From assembly GCA_902776285.1 (NCBI GenBank), contig CACYPK010000006.1, positions 1 to 64,000 on the forward strand: DNA of 64,000 nucleotides, written 5' to 3'. Below, piece after piece: positions 47,018-56,749 of this stretch (position 1 is the stretch's first letter; each line of letters starts with the position of its first letter). Source of the stretch: an uncultured Eubacteriales bacterium. GTDB taxonomy: Bacteria; Bacillota; Clostridia; Peptostreptococcales; Anaerovoracaceae. A program made the translations under genes and the position numbers. Below the pieces are notes generated by a model. That model was not told the DNA's origin and ran no database searches. It saw only the letters and a list, made by a program, of their open reading frames with translations.

Positions 47018-47934
47018 TACATCATCTCCATCAAACTCATTATCTCTGTCCGTTTTGCCCTTTTAAGGTCTGCCGCTCTTCCGGCAGCCTTTATGATATT
47101 GCGAAGCAGTATCGACGTGGTGACCCTGCCTATTCCCCCCGGTACAGGCGTGTAGGTCAGATCGCTTATTTTTCCGCTCGCCTTTATCTCTTCTATGTTG
47201 AGGTCGCCGTGCATCTTTCCGTCCGCGCCCTTCCCGGTGCCGACGTCCAGTATTATCTGACCGTCGCGGAAGTACTGACTTCCGAACTTGCCGGTGAGTC
47301 CCGTGGCAAGCACGATCAGGTCCGCGTCCCTGCAGGCCTTGATGGTGTCTTTCTGCGGAGTTCCCGAGTGGCATATCGTGACCGTCGCGTTCTTTGAGAG
47401 CATCATCATTGCGATCGGCTTTCCGACCGTAATGCTCCTTCCGAGGACGGTGACCCTTTTGCCCGCCAGGTCTATGCCGTGATAACGCACTATCTCCATG
47501 CACGCCTCAGCAGTGCACGCGAAGAAAGCGTCATCCTTGCCCACAAAGAGTTCGGCCATCGAAATGTCCGTTATGGCATCGACGTCCTTTTCAGGGTTCA
47601 GCATGGTCCTGAGACGCTCACCGTCTATGTTTTCAGGGAAAGGCCTCAGAAGAATGACGCCGTGCACGCTCTCGTCCTCATTGACCGCCCTGAGCGCGAC
47701 CTCGAGCAGGGCCTGGCTCGTATTATGAGAGAAATTGATTGACTGTGTCTCTATGCCGAAGTTCCTGCTCTGACGGATGATGGCGTTCTCATAGAAAGTC
47801 TGTCCGTCGTCATCACCGGCTCTGATCACGGCAAGTTTAGGGACTATGTCCTGCGCCGCGAAGCTTCTGACAGACTCCCTGATGTATTTGTCTATTTCCC
47901 TTTTTACCCCGTCTACGGTAAGTTCCCTGAGCAT
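47017..47934 (-). CDS. folD: Methylene-THF dehydrogenase / methenyl-THF cyclohydrolase
   Basis: 305 aa. The NADP-binding signature VLGRSITVGKPIAMMM is near 160-175 and the C-terminal TYTPVPGGIGRVTTSILLRN is the FolD end motif. It oxidises methylene-THF to formyl-THF in two steps and works with glyA. The N-terminal region is somewhat divergent from common FolD. Between it and potC is only a 54-bp spacer that carries one palindrome copy. Confidence 0.93.
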   Translation of the reverse strand: MLRELTVDGVKREIDKYIRESVRSFAAQDIVPKLAVIRAGDDDGQTFYENAIIRQSRNFGIETQSINFSHNTSQALLEVALRAVNEDESVHGVILLRPFPENIDGERLRTMLNPEKDVDAITDISMAELFVGKDDAFFACTAEACMEIVRYHGIDLAGKRVTVLGRSITVGKPIAMMMLSKNATVTICHSGTPQKDTIKACRDADLIVLATGLTGKFGSQYFRDGQIILDVGTGKGADGKMHGDLNIEEIKASGKISDLTYTPVPGGIGRVTTSILLRNIIKAAGRAADLKRAKRTEIMSLMEMM

Positions 47935-47967
47935 TTACGGTTTCCTTCGGTAATAGTATTATCGTTA

Positions 47968-47987
47968 AGGTAAAGTTGCCTTTACAT
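47968..47987 (-). repeat. 20-bp palindrome in the potC-folD spacer (GNRA-type hairpin)
   Basis: The plus strand reads AGGTAAAG, 4 nt, CTTTACAT, one mismatch from the others. On the transcribed strand the loop is GCAA, again GNRA. It starts one base after the potC stop codon. Confidence 0.75.
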
Positions 47988-47988
47988 A

Positions 47989-48783
47989 TCAGTATGCGGC
48001 CTTGACCTCTTTCAGCCTGTCGGCCCTGTCCTGCCTGATATTTACGATCAACAGAACGACCAGCGCTACAACGAATATGATGGTCGACAGCGCGAACAGG
48101 CTCGGTCTTATGCCTATCTTTACCTCGCTGTATATGAGGGTCGAGATCGTGTTAATGCCTGCTCCTCTTGTGAAGTACGTGATGATGAAATCGTCTACCG
48201 ACATAGTAAAGCTGAGCAGGAAGCCGGATATTATGCCGGGCTGGAGCTCAGGAAGCACTATCTTGCAGAAGGCGTACTTTTCAGACGCTCCGAGGTCGAG
48301 CGCCGCCTCGTAGAGCCTGTCGGTGTTCTTGTTTACACGCGGCCTTACGGAGAGTATCACGTACGGTATGCAGAAAGTCGCGTGGCTGAAGAGTATGGTC
48401 ATGTAGCCCCTAGGCGCTCCTATCATAAGGAAGAACAGCATCAGGGCGATGCCCGTTACTATGTCCGCGTTCAGCATCGGTATGTTGTTGAATCCCAGCA
48501 GCACGTTCTGAGTGCGCGGCTTCATTGCCGCCATTCCGAGCACCGCGAGTGTCCCCACGACTGTCGCTATCAGAGACGCCAGTATGGCTATCGAGAACGT
48601 ATTCACGATAGCGCCCATCATGAGACGGCTCTGGAAAAGTTCCGCGTACCAGTGCAGACTGAAGCCTCCCCATACCGACATGGACTTCACATCGTTGAAT
48701 GAAAGCACGATAAGAGTCAGTATAGGCAAATACAGGAAGAGCATTATTATCAAAATGTAAATGCGTCCGAGTGTTTTTTTCAT
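47989..48783 (-). CDS. potC: Polyamine ABC transporter permease PotC
   Basis: 264 aa with six membrane segments. The permease EAA loop reads EAALDLGASEKYAFCKIVLPELQPGI (about 166-191, split here across two conserved parts), where the ATPase docks. The FTMSVDDFIITYFTRG segment is typical of PotC. It starts 1 bp after potB. It imports spermidine or putrescine with PotA, PotB and a PotD. Confidence 0.93.
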   Translation of the reverse strand: MKKTLGRIYILIIMLFLYLPILTLIVLSFNDVKSMSVWGGFSLHWYAELFQSRLMMGAIVNTFSIAILASLIATVVGTLAVLGMAAMKPRTQNVLLGFNNIPMLNADIVTGIALMLFFLMIGAPRGYMTILFSHATFCIPYVILSVRPRVNKNTDRLYEAALDLGASEKYAFCKIVLPELQPGIISGFLLSFTMSVDDFIITYFTRGAGINTISTLIYSEVKIGIRPSLFALSTIIFVVALVVLLIVNIRQDRADRLKEVKAAY

Positions 48784-48784
48784 G

Positions 48785-49603
48785 CTATATCAGGTTCGCG
48801 CCGCCTGTTTTGTCGAACTTTTGCAGCAGCAGCATGCTGAGTATTATGAATACCATCATCACAAGAGACAGTCCCGATCCCAGATACCAGTTCGAATTGA
48901 CCGTGAACTCCTGCTCAATGATATTGCCGATGAGGTTTATCTTGCCTCCGCCCAGCATGTTTGAAATAACGAATGTTGTGAGGGCCGGTATGAACACCAT
49001 CGTGATGCCCGATACGATGCCCGGCACCGACAGAGGCAGTATCACCTTGGTGTAGACCTTGCCCTTGGTGGCTCCGAGGTCGTATGCCGCCTCTATGAGG
49101 TGGTTATCGATCTTGGAGACCGTGTTGTATATAGGGAGTATCATGAACGGCAGAAAGTCGTAGACCATGCCAAGCACGATGGCTCCCGGCGTGTTCATCA
49201 TTTCCTGGCGCGGCAGGCCAATCGCGGTGATTATCGCGTTTATGACGCCCTGCCTTTCGAGCAGGACCTGCCATGCCATTGTTCGGAGCAGAAAGTTCAT
49301 CCACATCGGCAGAATGATGACGAAGATGAGGAACCCCTGCTTTCCGTACTTGCTTTCCCTTAAGACCATCGCCATCGGAAAAGCCAGCAGCAGGCATATC
49401 ACCGTGCTTATCAGGGCAAGTGAAAGCGAGAGGCCGAGCGCCTGCATGTGGTCGCCTCTGAACATCGCCGTAATGTTGGCGAATGTGAAACCGCCTTCCC
49501 TGCTCGTGAAGCCGTAATAGGCGATCGAAGCCAGCGGTATCACGGTACCTGCGATTATCCATAATATGAACGGTATGGAATAACTTTTCTTTTTTGCGGT
49601 CAT
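48785..49603 (-). CDS. potB: Polyamine ABC transporter permease PotB
   Basis: 272 aa with six membrane segments. The EAA loop is IEAAYDLGATKGKVY (about 168-182), and the FLLRTMAWQVLL stretch is usual for PotB. It overlaps the potA stop by 4 bp and forms the other half of the membrane channel with PotC. Confidence 0.93.
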   Translation of the reverse strand: MTAKKKSYSIPFILWIIAGTVIPLASIAYYGFTSREGGFTFANITAMFRGDHMQALGLSLSLALISTVICLLLAFPMAMVLRESKYGKQGFLIFVIILPMWMNFLLRTMAWQVLLERQGVINAIITAIGLPRQEMMNTPGAIVLGMVYDFLPFMILPIYNTVSKIDNHLIEAAYDLGATKGKVYTKVILPLSVPGIVSGITMVFIPALTTFVISNMLGGGKINLIGNIIEQEFTVNSNWYLGSGLSLVMMVFIILSMLLLQKFDKTGGANLI

Positions 49604-50685
49604 AAGTCGAGTTCTATGGCGGATTCCGCCTCGCTTTTAGGTTTATGCATTATCTGTATGTTTTCTGGATCGACCTTCATGCCGATCTTTTCGCCCACGT
49701 CGTGCTGGTCGTAGTTCTGCAGCAGCCATTCGACCTTGCCGTGCTCGCTCTGCACCAGCATCTCGTAGTGCACGCCGATGAACAGCTTGGAAATGATGGT
49801 CCCGTTCCACTGACCTTTGCCGTAAGGCACGATATCTATGTCTTCAGGTCTTATGACGACGTCCACCCTGCGGCGCGGAGGGAAGCCCTCTTCCCTTCCG
49901 TCGATGCACGGATAGTCTACTCCGTCTATGCGTACGACCTTCTCGTCAACCATCTGTCCTGACAGTATGTTGCTGTCGCCTATGAAGTCGGCTACGAAAG
50001 CGTTTACAGGCTCATCGTAGATCTGCTGAGGCGTGCCTTCCTGCTGTATGTAGCCCTCGTTCATGACGACTACCTTGTCGGACATCGTCAGGGCTTCTTC
50101 CTGATCGTGGGTGATGTATATGAAGGTGATGCCCAGCTCTTTCTTGAGACGCACCAGCTCGTACTCCATTTCCTGGCGGAGCTTTAAGTCCAGCGCGCCG
50201 AGAGGCTCGTCCAGAAGCAGGACTCTCGGCTCGTTAACGATGGCTCTTGCCATGGCTATCCTCTGCTGCTGGCCGCCCGAAAGCTGGTCTATGCGGCGGT
50301 TCTCAAAACCCTTCAGATTGACGAGCTTAAGAGCGTTGGCCACTTTCTTCTTTATCTCGTCCTCCGGTCTGTTCTTTACCCTTAGGCTGAACGCGATGTT
50401 CTCTCCCACGCTCATGTGCGGGAACAGCGCGTAGTTCTGGAATACCGTGTTGACGGGTCTCTGATTGGCTGGCATGTCCGTGATGTCCTTGCCCTCAAAG
50501 TACACCCTGCCCTGATCCGGCTTCTCAAAGCCCGCGATTATGCGCAGAGTCGTCGTTTTTCCGCAGCCCGAAGGACCCAGCAGCGTTACGAATTCGTTCT
50601 CGTCCACGCTGAGGTCTATGCCGTTCAGTACCACGGTATCGTCAAAACTCTTTACTATCCCTTCAAGTCTTATCAGTTCGCCCAA
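49600..50685 (-). CDS. potA: Polyamine ABC transporter ATP-binding protein PotA
   Basis: 361 aa from TTG 50685, chosen because AAAGGG is well spaced before it; an earlier TTG at 50709 overlaps that site. Walker A is GPSGCGKTTT, the signature is LSGGQQQR and Walker B is LLLDEPLGALD. A C-terminal TOBE-type regulatory domain follows (about 270-350). It powers polyamine uptake. This locus has potABC but no potD; a candidate PotD is at 30983. Confidence 0.94.
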   Translation of the reverse strand: MGELIRLEGIVKSFDDTVVLNGIDLSVDENEFVTLLGPSGCGKTTTLRIIAGFEKPDQGRVYFEGKDITDMPANQRPVNTVFQNYALFPHMSVGENIAFSLRVKNRPEDEIKKKVANALKLVNLKGFENRRIDQLSGGQQQRIAMARAIVNEPRVLLLDEPLGALDLKLRQEMEYELVRLKKELGITFIYITHDQEEALTMSDKVVVMNEGYIQQEGTPQQIYDEPVNAFVADFIGDSNILSGQMVDEKVVRIDGVDYPCIDGREEGFPPRRRVDVVIRPEDIDIVPYGKGQWNGTIISKLFIGVHYEMLVQSEHGKVEWLLQNYDQHDVGEKIGMKVDPENIQIMHKPKSEAESAIELDL

Positions 50686-50724
50686 TGAAGTTTCCCTTTC
50701 TTTATACAAACATTTTCGTTGTAA

Positions 50725-51627
50725 CTATTCTGCCTTGAGCCCGAGTTCGTCGAGCACATCCAGTATGGATTCCATCTGTGTGCCTTCGTTGAACTCGATC
50801 TTGCCCATGTCAGCTTCCTGCGAGAGGACCGGATCTACCGGCAGCTTCTCGAGCAACTTCAGACCATTCGCGGCCGCGACGGCTTCCGCCTGGCTCGGTC
50901 CGAACATCTCTATTTTGCGTCCGCAGTCAGGACATGTGATATAGCTCATGTTCTCTACGATGCCCAGAACAGGAATGTTCATGAGCTTGGCCATGTTGAC
51001 TGCCTTGGCGACGATCATGCTTACAAGATCCTGAGGAGATGTGACGACGATTATGCCGTCCACAGGGAGCGACTGGAAAACAGTCAGCGGCACGTCGCCG
51101 GTCCCCGGAGGCATATCGATGAAGAGCACGTCAAGGTCTCCCCAGCATACGTCCGTCCAGAACTGCTCCACCACTCCGCCGATGACAGGGCCTCTCCAGA
51201 CGACCGGATCGGTCTCGTTCTCTACCAGAAGGTTGATGGACATCAGCTTGATATCGAGCGGTGTCTCTTCAGGCAGTATGCCGTACTCGCTTCCGTAAGC
51301 CTTTGTATGCACTCCGAACATCTTAGGTATTGACGGACCGGTTATATCCGCGTCCATGATGCCCGTTTTGAAGCCGTTTCTTGTGGCGGCTATGGCCGAG
51401 AGAGCCGTTACCATCGACTTTCCTACTCCGCCCTTGCCCGAAACTACCGCGATCACTTTCTTGATCGAGCTGTTAGGGTTGAGCTCAGCCTTCTGGATGC
51501 CGCCGTCCTTTGAAGGGCAGTCGACTCCGCATGTGCTGCAGTCGTGTGTGCAGTCCTCGGGAGCTGCTCCGCCTTCGTGTCCGCCTTCGTGCATGCAGAA
51601 ATTGTTAAACATATTGATCATCTTCAT
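50725..51627 (-). CDS. Mrp/NBP35-type Fe-S cluster carrier ATPase
   Basis: 300 aa. An N-terminal extension has four cysteines spaced C-x3-C-x2-C-x3-C (CTHDCSTCGVDC, residues 26-37), as in NBP35. The deviant Walker A is SGKGGVGKSMV. A late CPDC motif (around 235) would hold the bridging cluster of the dimer. It carries or delivers Fe-S clusters. It is 14 bp after a lipoprotein gene and follows the sel genes on the same strand. Confidence 0.92.
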   Translation of the reverse strand: MKMINMFNNFCMHEGGHEGGAAPEDCTHDCSTCGVDCPSKDGGIQKAELNPNSSIKKVIAVVSGKGGVGKSMVTALSAIAATRNGFKTGIMDADITGPSIPKMFGVHTKAYGSEYGILPEETPLDIKLMSINLLVENETDPVVWRGPVIGGVVEQFWTDVCWGDLDVLFIDMPPGTGDVPLTVFQSLPVDGIIVVTSPQDLVSMIVAKAVNMAKLMNIPVLGIVENMSYITCPDCGRKIEMFGPSQAEAVAAANGLKLLEKLPVDPVLSQEADMGKIEFNEGTQMESILDVLDELGLKAE

Positions 51628-51641
51628 TCCTCCGTTTGTAT

Positions 51642-52253
51642 TTATTGCTCCTCAGCGAGAGTCTTCATCTCGCTCAGCATGCCGCCGAAGACGGCATCCT
51701 GGAGTTTTTCATTATCCTTTATGTTCGCTATCCACTCTCCGTTGTCGAGCGGTTTTACGCAGGTTATCTCTACGTCCTTTATGCATTCCTTCTTCTCGAT
51801 CGCGGCAAGCCTGGCGAATAGTTCCTCGTAAAAGTCGATCAGCTCGTCGTCTGCCGCAACCACGTCATCATGAGTTTTAAGATACTCAGTCCATTCAGCA
51901 AGGTATTCCCTTCCGAAGTCGTATGTGATGATCCTGACCGTGACCGCAGTTGTGTCGCTCTCCGTATCTTCACTGACGCCGGTGATCTCGTAATCGAAGT
52001 CCCTCAGCTTGTTAAGGAAAGCGTCGAAGTTCTGCCTGCCTTCGTCTGAAAGGCTGTTCTTCAGGTCCGACACCTCGCTGCCTATCGAATCAGATGTCTT
52101 TAGAGCGTCCAGCTCAGCGGCCACCTTTTTTTCAGCGTCGCTTTTAGCTTCGCAGGCGGCAGTCATCACCATCATCAGAAGGCACAGCATAAGCGCGGCT
52201 ATTCTGCCGGCTGTCTTCCCCTTATTGTGTTTTGCCGTTCTTCTGTCTGTCAT
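51642..52253 (-). CDS. Putative lipoprotein of unknown function
   Basis: 203 aa from ATG 52253; a GTG three bases earlier (52256) is also possible because both follow the selB stop at once. A basic start is followed by a hydrophobic run and the lipobox MTAAC (near residue 34). The mature part is acidic and mostly helical (KKVAAELDALKTSDS and a DLKNSLSDEG stretch), with an alpha-beta core and no motif I recognise. It may resemble DUF4878/DUF5105-like surface lipoproteins, but this is only by general look. It is probably cotranscribed with selB. Confidence 0.7.
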   Translation of the reverse strand: MTDRRTAKHNKGKTAGRIAALMLCLLMMVMTAACEAKSDAEKKVAAELDALKTSDSIGSEVSDLKNSLSDEGRQNFDAFLNKLRDFDYEITGVSEDTESDTTAVTVRIITYDFGREYLAEWTEYLKTHDDVVAADDELIDFYEELFARLAAIEKKECIKDVEITCVKPLDNGEWIANIKDNEKLQDAVFGGMLSEMKTLAEEQ

Positions 52254-52256
52254 CAC

Positions 52257-54155
52257 TTATCTTTTCACGACTTTGCGTGTCTCTCCGTCAAATACCGTAA
52301 TGCCGACCTTGTCCATCGCGGGCAGGAATTCAGCCGCGTACTTGCGCGACGTTCCCAGCCTGTCCCTGTACTCCGCCAGCGTGAAGCCTCCGTCGAATGA
52401 CCTCGCGGCTTCCACCGCCTTTTGCCAGGCTTCGCTTGACGCGTAGTACGATGGATTGACTTTGTATATAATGCCCTCGCCTTCAAGGTCTTCAAGTATG
52501 GCGCGGATTATCCTGCCGTCCCTGTAAAGCGCGAACACCTCTTCATTTTTGATCATCTCGATGTCCGCGTCCGCGTACATCCCCGCGATCTTATCCTTCA
52601 GAGCCTTCTGCTCATCAGTGTACTCGATGCTGAATCCACTGAGCGCTATGGACTTGCCTCTGTCCTCTATCACGCCCTGAGCGAGCATGTACTTCACGAA
52701 TGCCTGAACAGTCTTGTCATCTTCCGTGAACCATCTCTCCCTGAGCCGTGAGAGCAGCTCCTGGCGCGGGATGCCGTCAGCAAGAGGATTGTCCGCGTGA
52801 TAATCCTCCGCGAGCCTGACCATGTCGTCTTTCATGCGAGCCAGCCTGACGTCGTTCACGATCGTATCGTCAGGAAGCACAGTCAGCAGGCCGTTCTTTA
52901 TCCCGTTCTCAGCGGCCGCTTTCATTTCCGCGTCCAGAAGACCCAGTTCGTGCGCCAGATCCTTCTGCTTCACAAAGCGTCTCTCACCGGCCTTCGCGTA
53001 CACGATATCTTCGATCGAGCCGCGGGCAAGTATATCCATGCCTTCAAGTACCTCAGGCCTGTTCCTTTTGTGCTTGGCAGGCTGCGCGTCCAGTATGCGG
53101 CCGCCTCCGACCGTTATTATCGGCGAGTAGAACCTGATTATGAACCTGTCGCCTCTCCTTACAGCCGCGGGCTCCTCGAGCCTCAGCTGAGCATAGGCCG
53201 TCTCTCCCGCCGCCAGAGCGTCCCTGTCAAGAAGTATCACCTTGCAGAGCACTTCGTCAGAACCGCAATAGAGGTGCACCCTGCTGTTGTTCAGGACTAC
53301 TCTGTCCGTGGAACTGAAAATGCTTATCTCTGTGTCCAGCATATTGGTAACGGTAACCGCATCCGGACAAGCCAGGACATCGCCCCTGTCTATGTCTTCC
53401 TTGGAGACGCCTGACAGGTTGATGGCCGTCCTCTGGCCCGCCAAGGCTGTTTCCGTTTCCTTACCGTAAGTCTGTATGCCCCTTACCTTCGCTTTTGTGC
53501 CTTCCGGATAGATGATCACGTCATCTCCGGTTTTGACGCTGCCGTCCATCAGAGTACCCGTCACTACGGTGCCGAATCCCTGCATCGTAAACACCCTGTC
53601 CACAGGCAGCCTGAAGAGTTCTTTCTCTTCGCGGCGCTTGTTCTCCCTGTCACACTTGGCGATGATCTCAGTCCTGAGTTCATCAAGGCCCTCGCCCGTA
53701 ACCGCGCTTACCGGGATGACCGGCTTGCCTTCAAGGAAGGTCCCCCTGAAGTATTCTTCGACTTCATCGAGCAGCATTTCGAGCCAGTCCTCTTCGACCA
53801 TATCGGTCTTGGTCACGGCGATGATGCCGTCGTTTATGCCAAGCGACTGAAGTATCTCAAAATGCTCTCTGGTTTGAGGCATGATGCCCTCATCGGCAGC
53901 CACTACGAAGAGCACGAAGTCTATGCCGCCTATGCCCGCGAGCATGTGCTTTATAAATTTCTCATGCCCCGGCACATCGATGACCCCGATGTTGTATCCG
54001 GCATCATTCGGTATGTGAGCGAATCCGAGCTCTATGGTGATGCCGCGCTTTTTCTCTTCCTGCAGCCTGTCAGTGTCGATACCGGAGAGCGCCTTTATGA
54101 GCGTTGTCTTGCCGTGGTCGACATGGCCGGCCGTGCCGATGATTATGTTCTTCAT
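52257..54155 (-). CDS. selB: Selenocysteine-specific elongation factor
   Basis: 632 aa. The GTPase domain begins [17 protein letters not shown], with DVPGHEKF (G3) and VTKTDMV (G4). Two beta-barrel EF-Tu-like domains follow. The C-terminal 250 residues form winged-helix repeats that bind SECIS RNA. It brings Sec-tRNA to UGA codons. It overlaps selA by 4 bp. Confidence 0.96.
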   Translation of the reverse strand: MKNIIIGTAGHVDHGKTTLIKALSGIDTDRLQEEKKRGITIELGFAHIPNDAGYNIGVIDVPGHEKFIKHMLAGIGGIDFVLFVVAADEGIMPQTREHFEILQSLGINDGIIAVTKTDMVEEDWLEMLLDEVEEYFRGTFLEGKPVIPVSAVTGEGLDELRTEIIAKCDRENKRREEKELFRLPVDRVFTMQGFGTVVTGTLMDGSVKTGDDVIIYPEGTKAKVRGIQTYGKETETALAGQRTAINLSGVSKEDIDRGDVLACPDAVTVTNMLDTEISIFSSTDRVVLNNSRVHLYCGSDEVLCKVILLDRDALAAGETAYAQLRLEEPAAVRRGDRFIIRFYSPIITVGGGRILDAQPAKHKRNRPEVLEGMDILARGSIEDIVYAKAGERRFVKQKDLAHELGLLDAEMKAAAENGIKNGLLTVLPDDTIVNDVRLARMKDDMVRLAEDYHADNPLADGIPRQELLSRLRERWFTEDDKTVQAFVKYMLAQGVIEDRGKSIALSGFSIEYTDEQKALKDKIAGMYADADIEMIKNEEVFALYRDGRIIRAILEDLEGEGIIYKVNPSYYASSEAWQKAVEAARSFDGGFTLAEYRDRLGTSRKYAAEFLPAMDKVGITVFDGETRKVVKR

Positions 54156-55612
54156 TTTTTGAATGCCCTTGCGACTGTCTCCAGTTCATCCTCCGCTATC
54201 GTGCGGACGCACAGGAGCAGCCTGTCTTCATTGATACGGGCCACTACCGGAACTTCTGCCTTGCGCAGTTTTCTCTCCGTTCTGTCAGCTGACTTCATGC
54301 CGTCCTTCACGGAAACAGCCCAGCCCGGCAGTCTCACCGTAGGAGCGGAGCCGCCGCCTATCTGGTCTTCTACCGGTACGAGTTCGAGTGACAGCGCCGG
54401 GTCGACTCTCTTGATCGCGTCCGCGAGTCTTTCCGCCTTTGCCCTCATGTCTTCGCTTGACGCAGAGATCATGCTGAGCACGGGGATGTCCCTCAGAGCG
54501 ACCTTAGGGTCTCTGTATTTCATGAGCGTCGCTTCGAGCGCTGCGAAGGTCATTTTGTCGACCCTCATCGCCCTCGCGAGCGGATGCTTCTTCATGGCTT
54601 TTATATATTTCTTTTTGCCGACTATGATGCCTGCCTGCGGTCCTCCGAGCAGCTTGTCGCCGGAAAAGAGCATCACGTCGATGCCCGTTGCCAGCGAGGC
54701 CGGGATATTCGGCTCGCTCAGCCCGCAAGCGGACATATCGAGCATCAGGCCGTTCCCCATATCGAAGATGACCGGGAGGTCGTGCTTTTTGCCTATCTCA
54801 ACGAGTTCCTCAAGGCTCGCTTCTTCCGTAAAGCCGACTATGTCGTAATTGGACTTATGAACCTTCATGAGCGCGCCGGTCTCAAAACGCATGCCGCCCC
54901 TTGGATCGGACGCGAAAAACTCAGGATCTTCGGCCTGTTCTTTTGTGATGATGGCGTTCTCGTAGTCCGATGCCTTTGTCTTGTTGCTGGTGCCGACCTC
55001 CTGAAGGTATGCTCCGGACTGCATCATGATGTCCGGGATCCTGAAAGCTCCGCCTATCTCGACGAGCTCTCCCCTGGATACGACTATCTCTTTGCCCTTG
55101 CCCAGAGTGGCCAGGACTATCATTGTGGCGGCCGCATTGTTGTTGACCACCATAGCGTCCTCTGCTCCCGTGAGCTCAGCTACGAGATCGCTCACAAGGT
55201 CGTGACGTGAGCCGCGCTTGCCCTTAGGCACGTTATATTCAAGGTCGGAATAGCCTTTGGAGACCCTCGCGACATTCTCTACAGCGTCCCTGCAGAGCGG
55301 CGCCCTGCCGAGATTCGTGTGGAGAATGGTTCCTGTCGCGTTGATCAGCGGAAAGAGATTCAGTTCTTCATCGCGCAGCACCTTGGCTCCTGCAGCCTCT
55401 GCGACTGCCTCTATATCAAGTACTGACGCGTCGAATTTCTCTGCCTTGCCATCGGTAAGGTCCAGTATGGAAGCTCTCAGATCCGCTATCACCGCTCGAA
55501 CGGCCTCGGTGACCATAAGGTCGCCTTTCTCTTCTGACAATACAACAAGAGACTCCTGCTTAAGCACCTCATCGATCTTAGGGAGTCCTCTCAATAGTTC
55601 TTTCTTTGTCAT
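54152..55612 (-). CDS. selA: L-seryl-tRNA(Sec) selenium transferase
   Basis: 486 aa from ATG 55612, with GGAGG 8 bp before it; an earlier ATG at 55633 is 2 bp from the tRNA gene and has no ribosome site. The PLP lysine is in [13 protein letters not shown] (around 300). The N-terminal helical domain that binds tRNA-Sec is present. It converts Ser-tRNA(Sec) to Sec-tRNA(Sec) using selenophosphate. selD is not in the window. Confidence 0.96.
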   Translation of the reverse strand: MTKKELLRGLPKIDEVLKQESLVVLSEEKGDLMVTEAVRAVIADLRASILDLTDGKAEKFDASVLDIEAVAEAAGAKVLRDEELNLFPLINATGTILHTNLGRAPLCRDAVENVARVSKGYSDLEYNVPKGKRGSRHDLVSDLVAELTGAEDAMVVNNNAAATMIVLATLGKGKEIVVSRGELVEIGGAFRIPDIMMQSGAYLQEVGTSNKTKASDYENAIITKEQAEDPEFFASDPRGGMRFETGALMKVHKSNYDIVGFTEEASLEELVEIGKKHDLPVIFDMGNGLMLDMSACGLSEPNIPASLATGIDVMLFSGDKLLGGPQAGIIVGKKKYIKAMKKHPLARAMRVDKMTFAALEATLMKYRDPKVALRDIPVLSMISASSEDMRAKAERLADAIKRVDPALSLELVPVEDQIGGGSAPTVRLPGWAVSVKDGMKSADRTERKLRKAEVPVVARINEDRLLLCVRTIAEDELETVARAFKK

Positions 55613-55635
55613 GGCACCGACCTCCGTAATCATTG

Positions 55636-55733
55636 TGGCGGGAGTACGTGGGAATCGAACCCACCCGGGAGGCTCCTAACCCCCTGCAAACGGTTTTGAA
55701 GACCGCGAGGCACACCAGCACCTATCTACCCCC
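55636..55733 (-). tRNA. selC: tRNA-Sec (TCA)
   Basis: 98 nt. It has the anticodon loop CTTCAAA (TCA), a 6-bp D stem with a 4-nt loop, a long variable arm, a 5-bp T stem and encoded CCA. The acceptor pairs GGGGGTA with TACTCCC, and the eighth position is G opposite G. It is 23 bp before the selA start and must be cut out of, or end before, the selA-selB mRNA. Confidence 0.93.
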
Positions 55734-55781
55734 AGGTCGCGGTGGAAACAGCACAAAACAAGTGCTGACCGCACTCAAAAA

Positions 55782-55810
55782 ATTATACTAAAAAAGCGCC
55801 GCTCATTCAA
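55782..55810 (-). promoter_or_regulatory. Promoter of selC-selA-selB, overlapping the cysE terminator
   Basis: TTGAAT (55805-55810), 17 bp, TATAAT (55782-55787) on the minus strand. The -35 lies in the loop of the cysE terminator hairpin. Confidence 0.75.
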
Positions 55811-55830
55811 CAGTGCGGCGCTTGTTTTTG
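55790..55830. terminator. Terminator after cysE
   Basis: A 7-bp stem GCGCCGC/GCGGCGC (55796-55802 with 55815-55821) is followed on the minus strand by TTTTTT. T-rich sequence also flanks the plus side. Confidence 0.85.
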
Positions 55831-55837
55831 CATTGGT

Positions 55838-56740
55838 TCAGATGAACCATTCTATGCTTTCTTCAAGCAGTTTTCTGTCCTTGGAACGATGCTGTCCGCA
55901 GGCGTTGGTGACGATTGTCTCGCCCGGCTCCATCGACTGTGTCAGCCAGACGTTACCGCCAACTACGCAGTCATCCCCGATCTTCGTGTCGCCGCCGAGT
56001 ATGGTCGCTCCGGCGTAGATGATGACATTGTTTCCGATGTCCGGATGGCGCTTGATCCCCTTGACAGGCGTACCTGACTCTGTGAGGGCAAAGCTCTTGG
56101 CTCCGAGTGTCACGTGCTGGTAGATCTTAACGTGCTCGCCTATGGTGGTGGTCTCGCCTATCACGACGCCGGTGCCGTGGTCGATAAAGAAATACCTTCC
56201 TATAGTCGCGCCCGGATGGATGTCGATGCCCGTTGTCTGGTGGGCCAGCTCGGTCATGATCCTCGGGATCATCGGGATCTCCATCTCGTACAGCTTATGG
56301 GCGATCCTGTATATCGCTATGGCATAGAAAGCCGGGTACGTGATGATGACCTCATCCATGCTCTTTGCCGCGGGGTCGCCTTCGTAGCCCGCCTGGATGT
56401 CGGTCTTGAGCATCTCAAGTATCTCAGGCAGAGCGTCTATCAGCTCATTCACCTTTTCAGAAGCCTCGTCGTGATCCTTGATGACAAGTTCCAGGCACTG
56501 ATCCAGCGCGTCATAGGCCTGCATCAGTTCATATGTCCTCTTTTCCGTCTCGACAAACCTTGCGCGCGACTTTCCGAAATGATACGGGAACATCGCTCTC
56601 AGCAGATGATCTATCGCCTCGGCGACTTTCTGCTTCATTCCAAGCAGCTGGCCGTCATTTGGCCTTGTATCTATCTCCGTCAGTTTGTACGCCAGGTCTT
56701 CCAAATGTCCCGCTACAGCTCCCTTTTTCTTGACTGTCAT
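55838..56740 (-). CDS. cysE: Serine O-acetyltransferase
   Basis: 300 aa, EpsC-type length. The helical N-terminal domain is followed by a left-handed beta helix of hexapeptide repeats. The IDHGTGVVIGETTTIGEHVKIYQHVTLG block has the active-site His. It makes O-acetylserine, the cysteine precursor, from serine and acetyl-CoA. Cysteine is then the substrate of NifS. The gene starts 9 bp after the HD hydrolase gene. Confidence 0.94.
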   Translation of the reverse strand: MTVKKKGAVAGHLEDLAYKLTEIDTRPNDGQLLGMKQKVAEAIDHLLRAMFPYHFGKSRARFVETEKRTYELMQAYDALDQCLELVIKDHDEASEKVNELIDALPEILEMLKTDIQAGYEGDPAAKSMDEVIITYPAFYAIAIYRIAHKLYEMEIPMIPRIMTELAHQTTGIDIHPGATIGRYFFIDHGTGVVIGETTTIGEHVKIYQHVTLGAKSFALTESGTPVKGIKRHPDIGNNVIIYAGATILGGDTKIGDDCVVGGNVWLTQSMEPGETIVTNACGQHRSKDRKLLEESIEWFI

Positions 56741-56749
56741 TGTTTTCTC

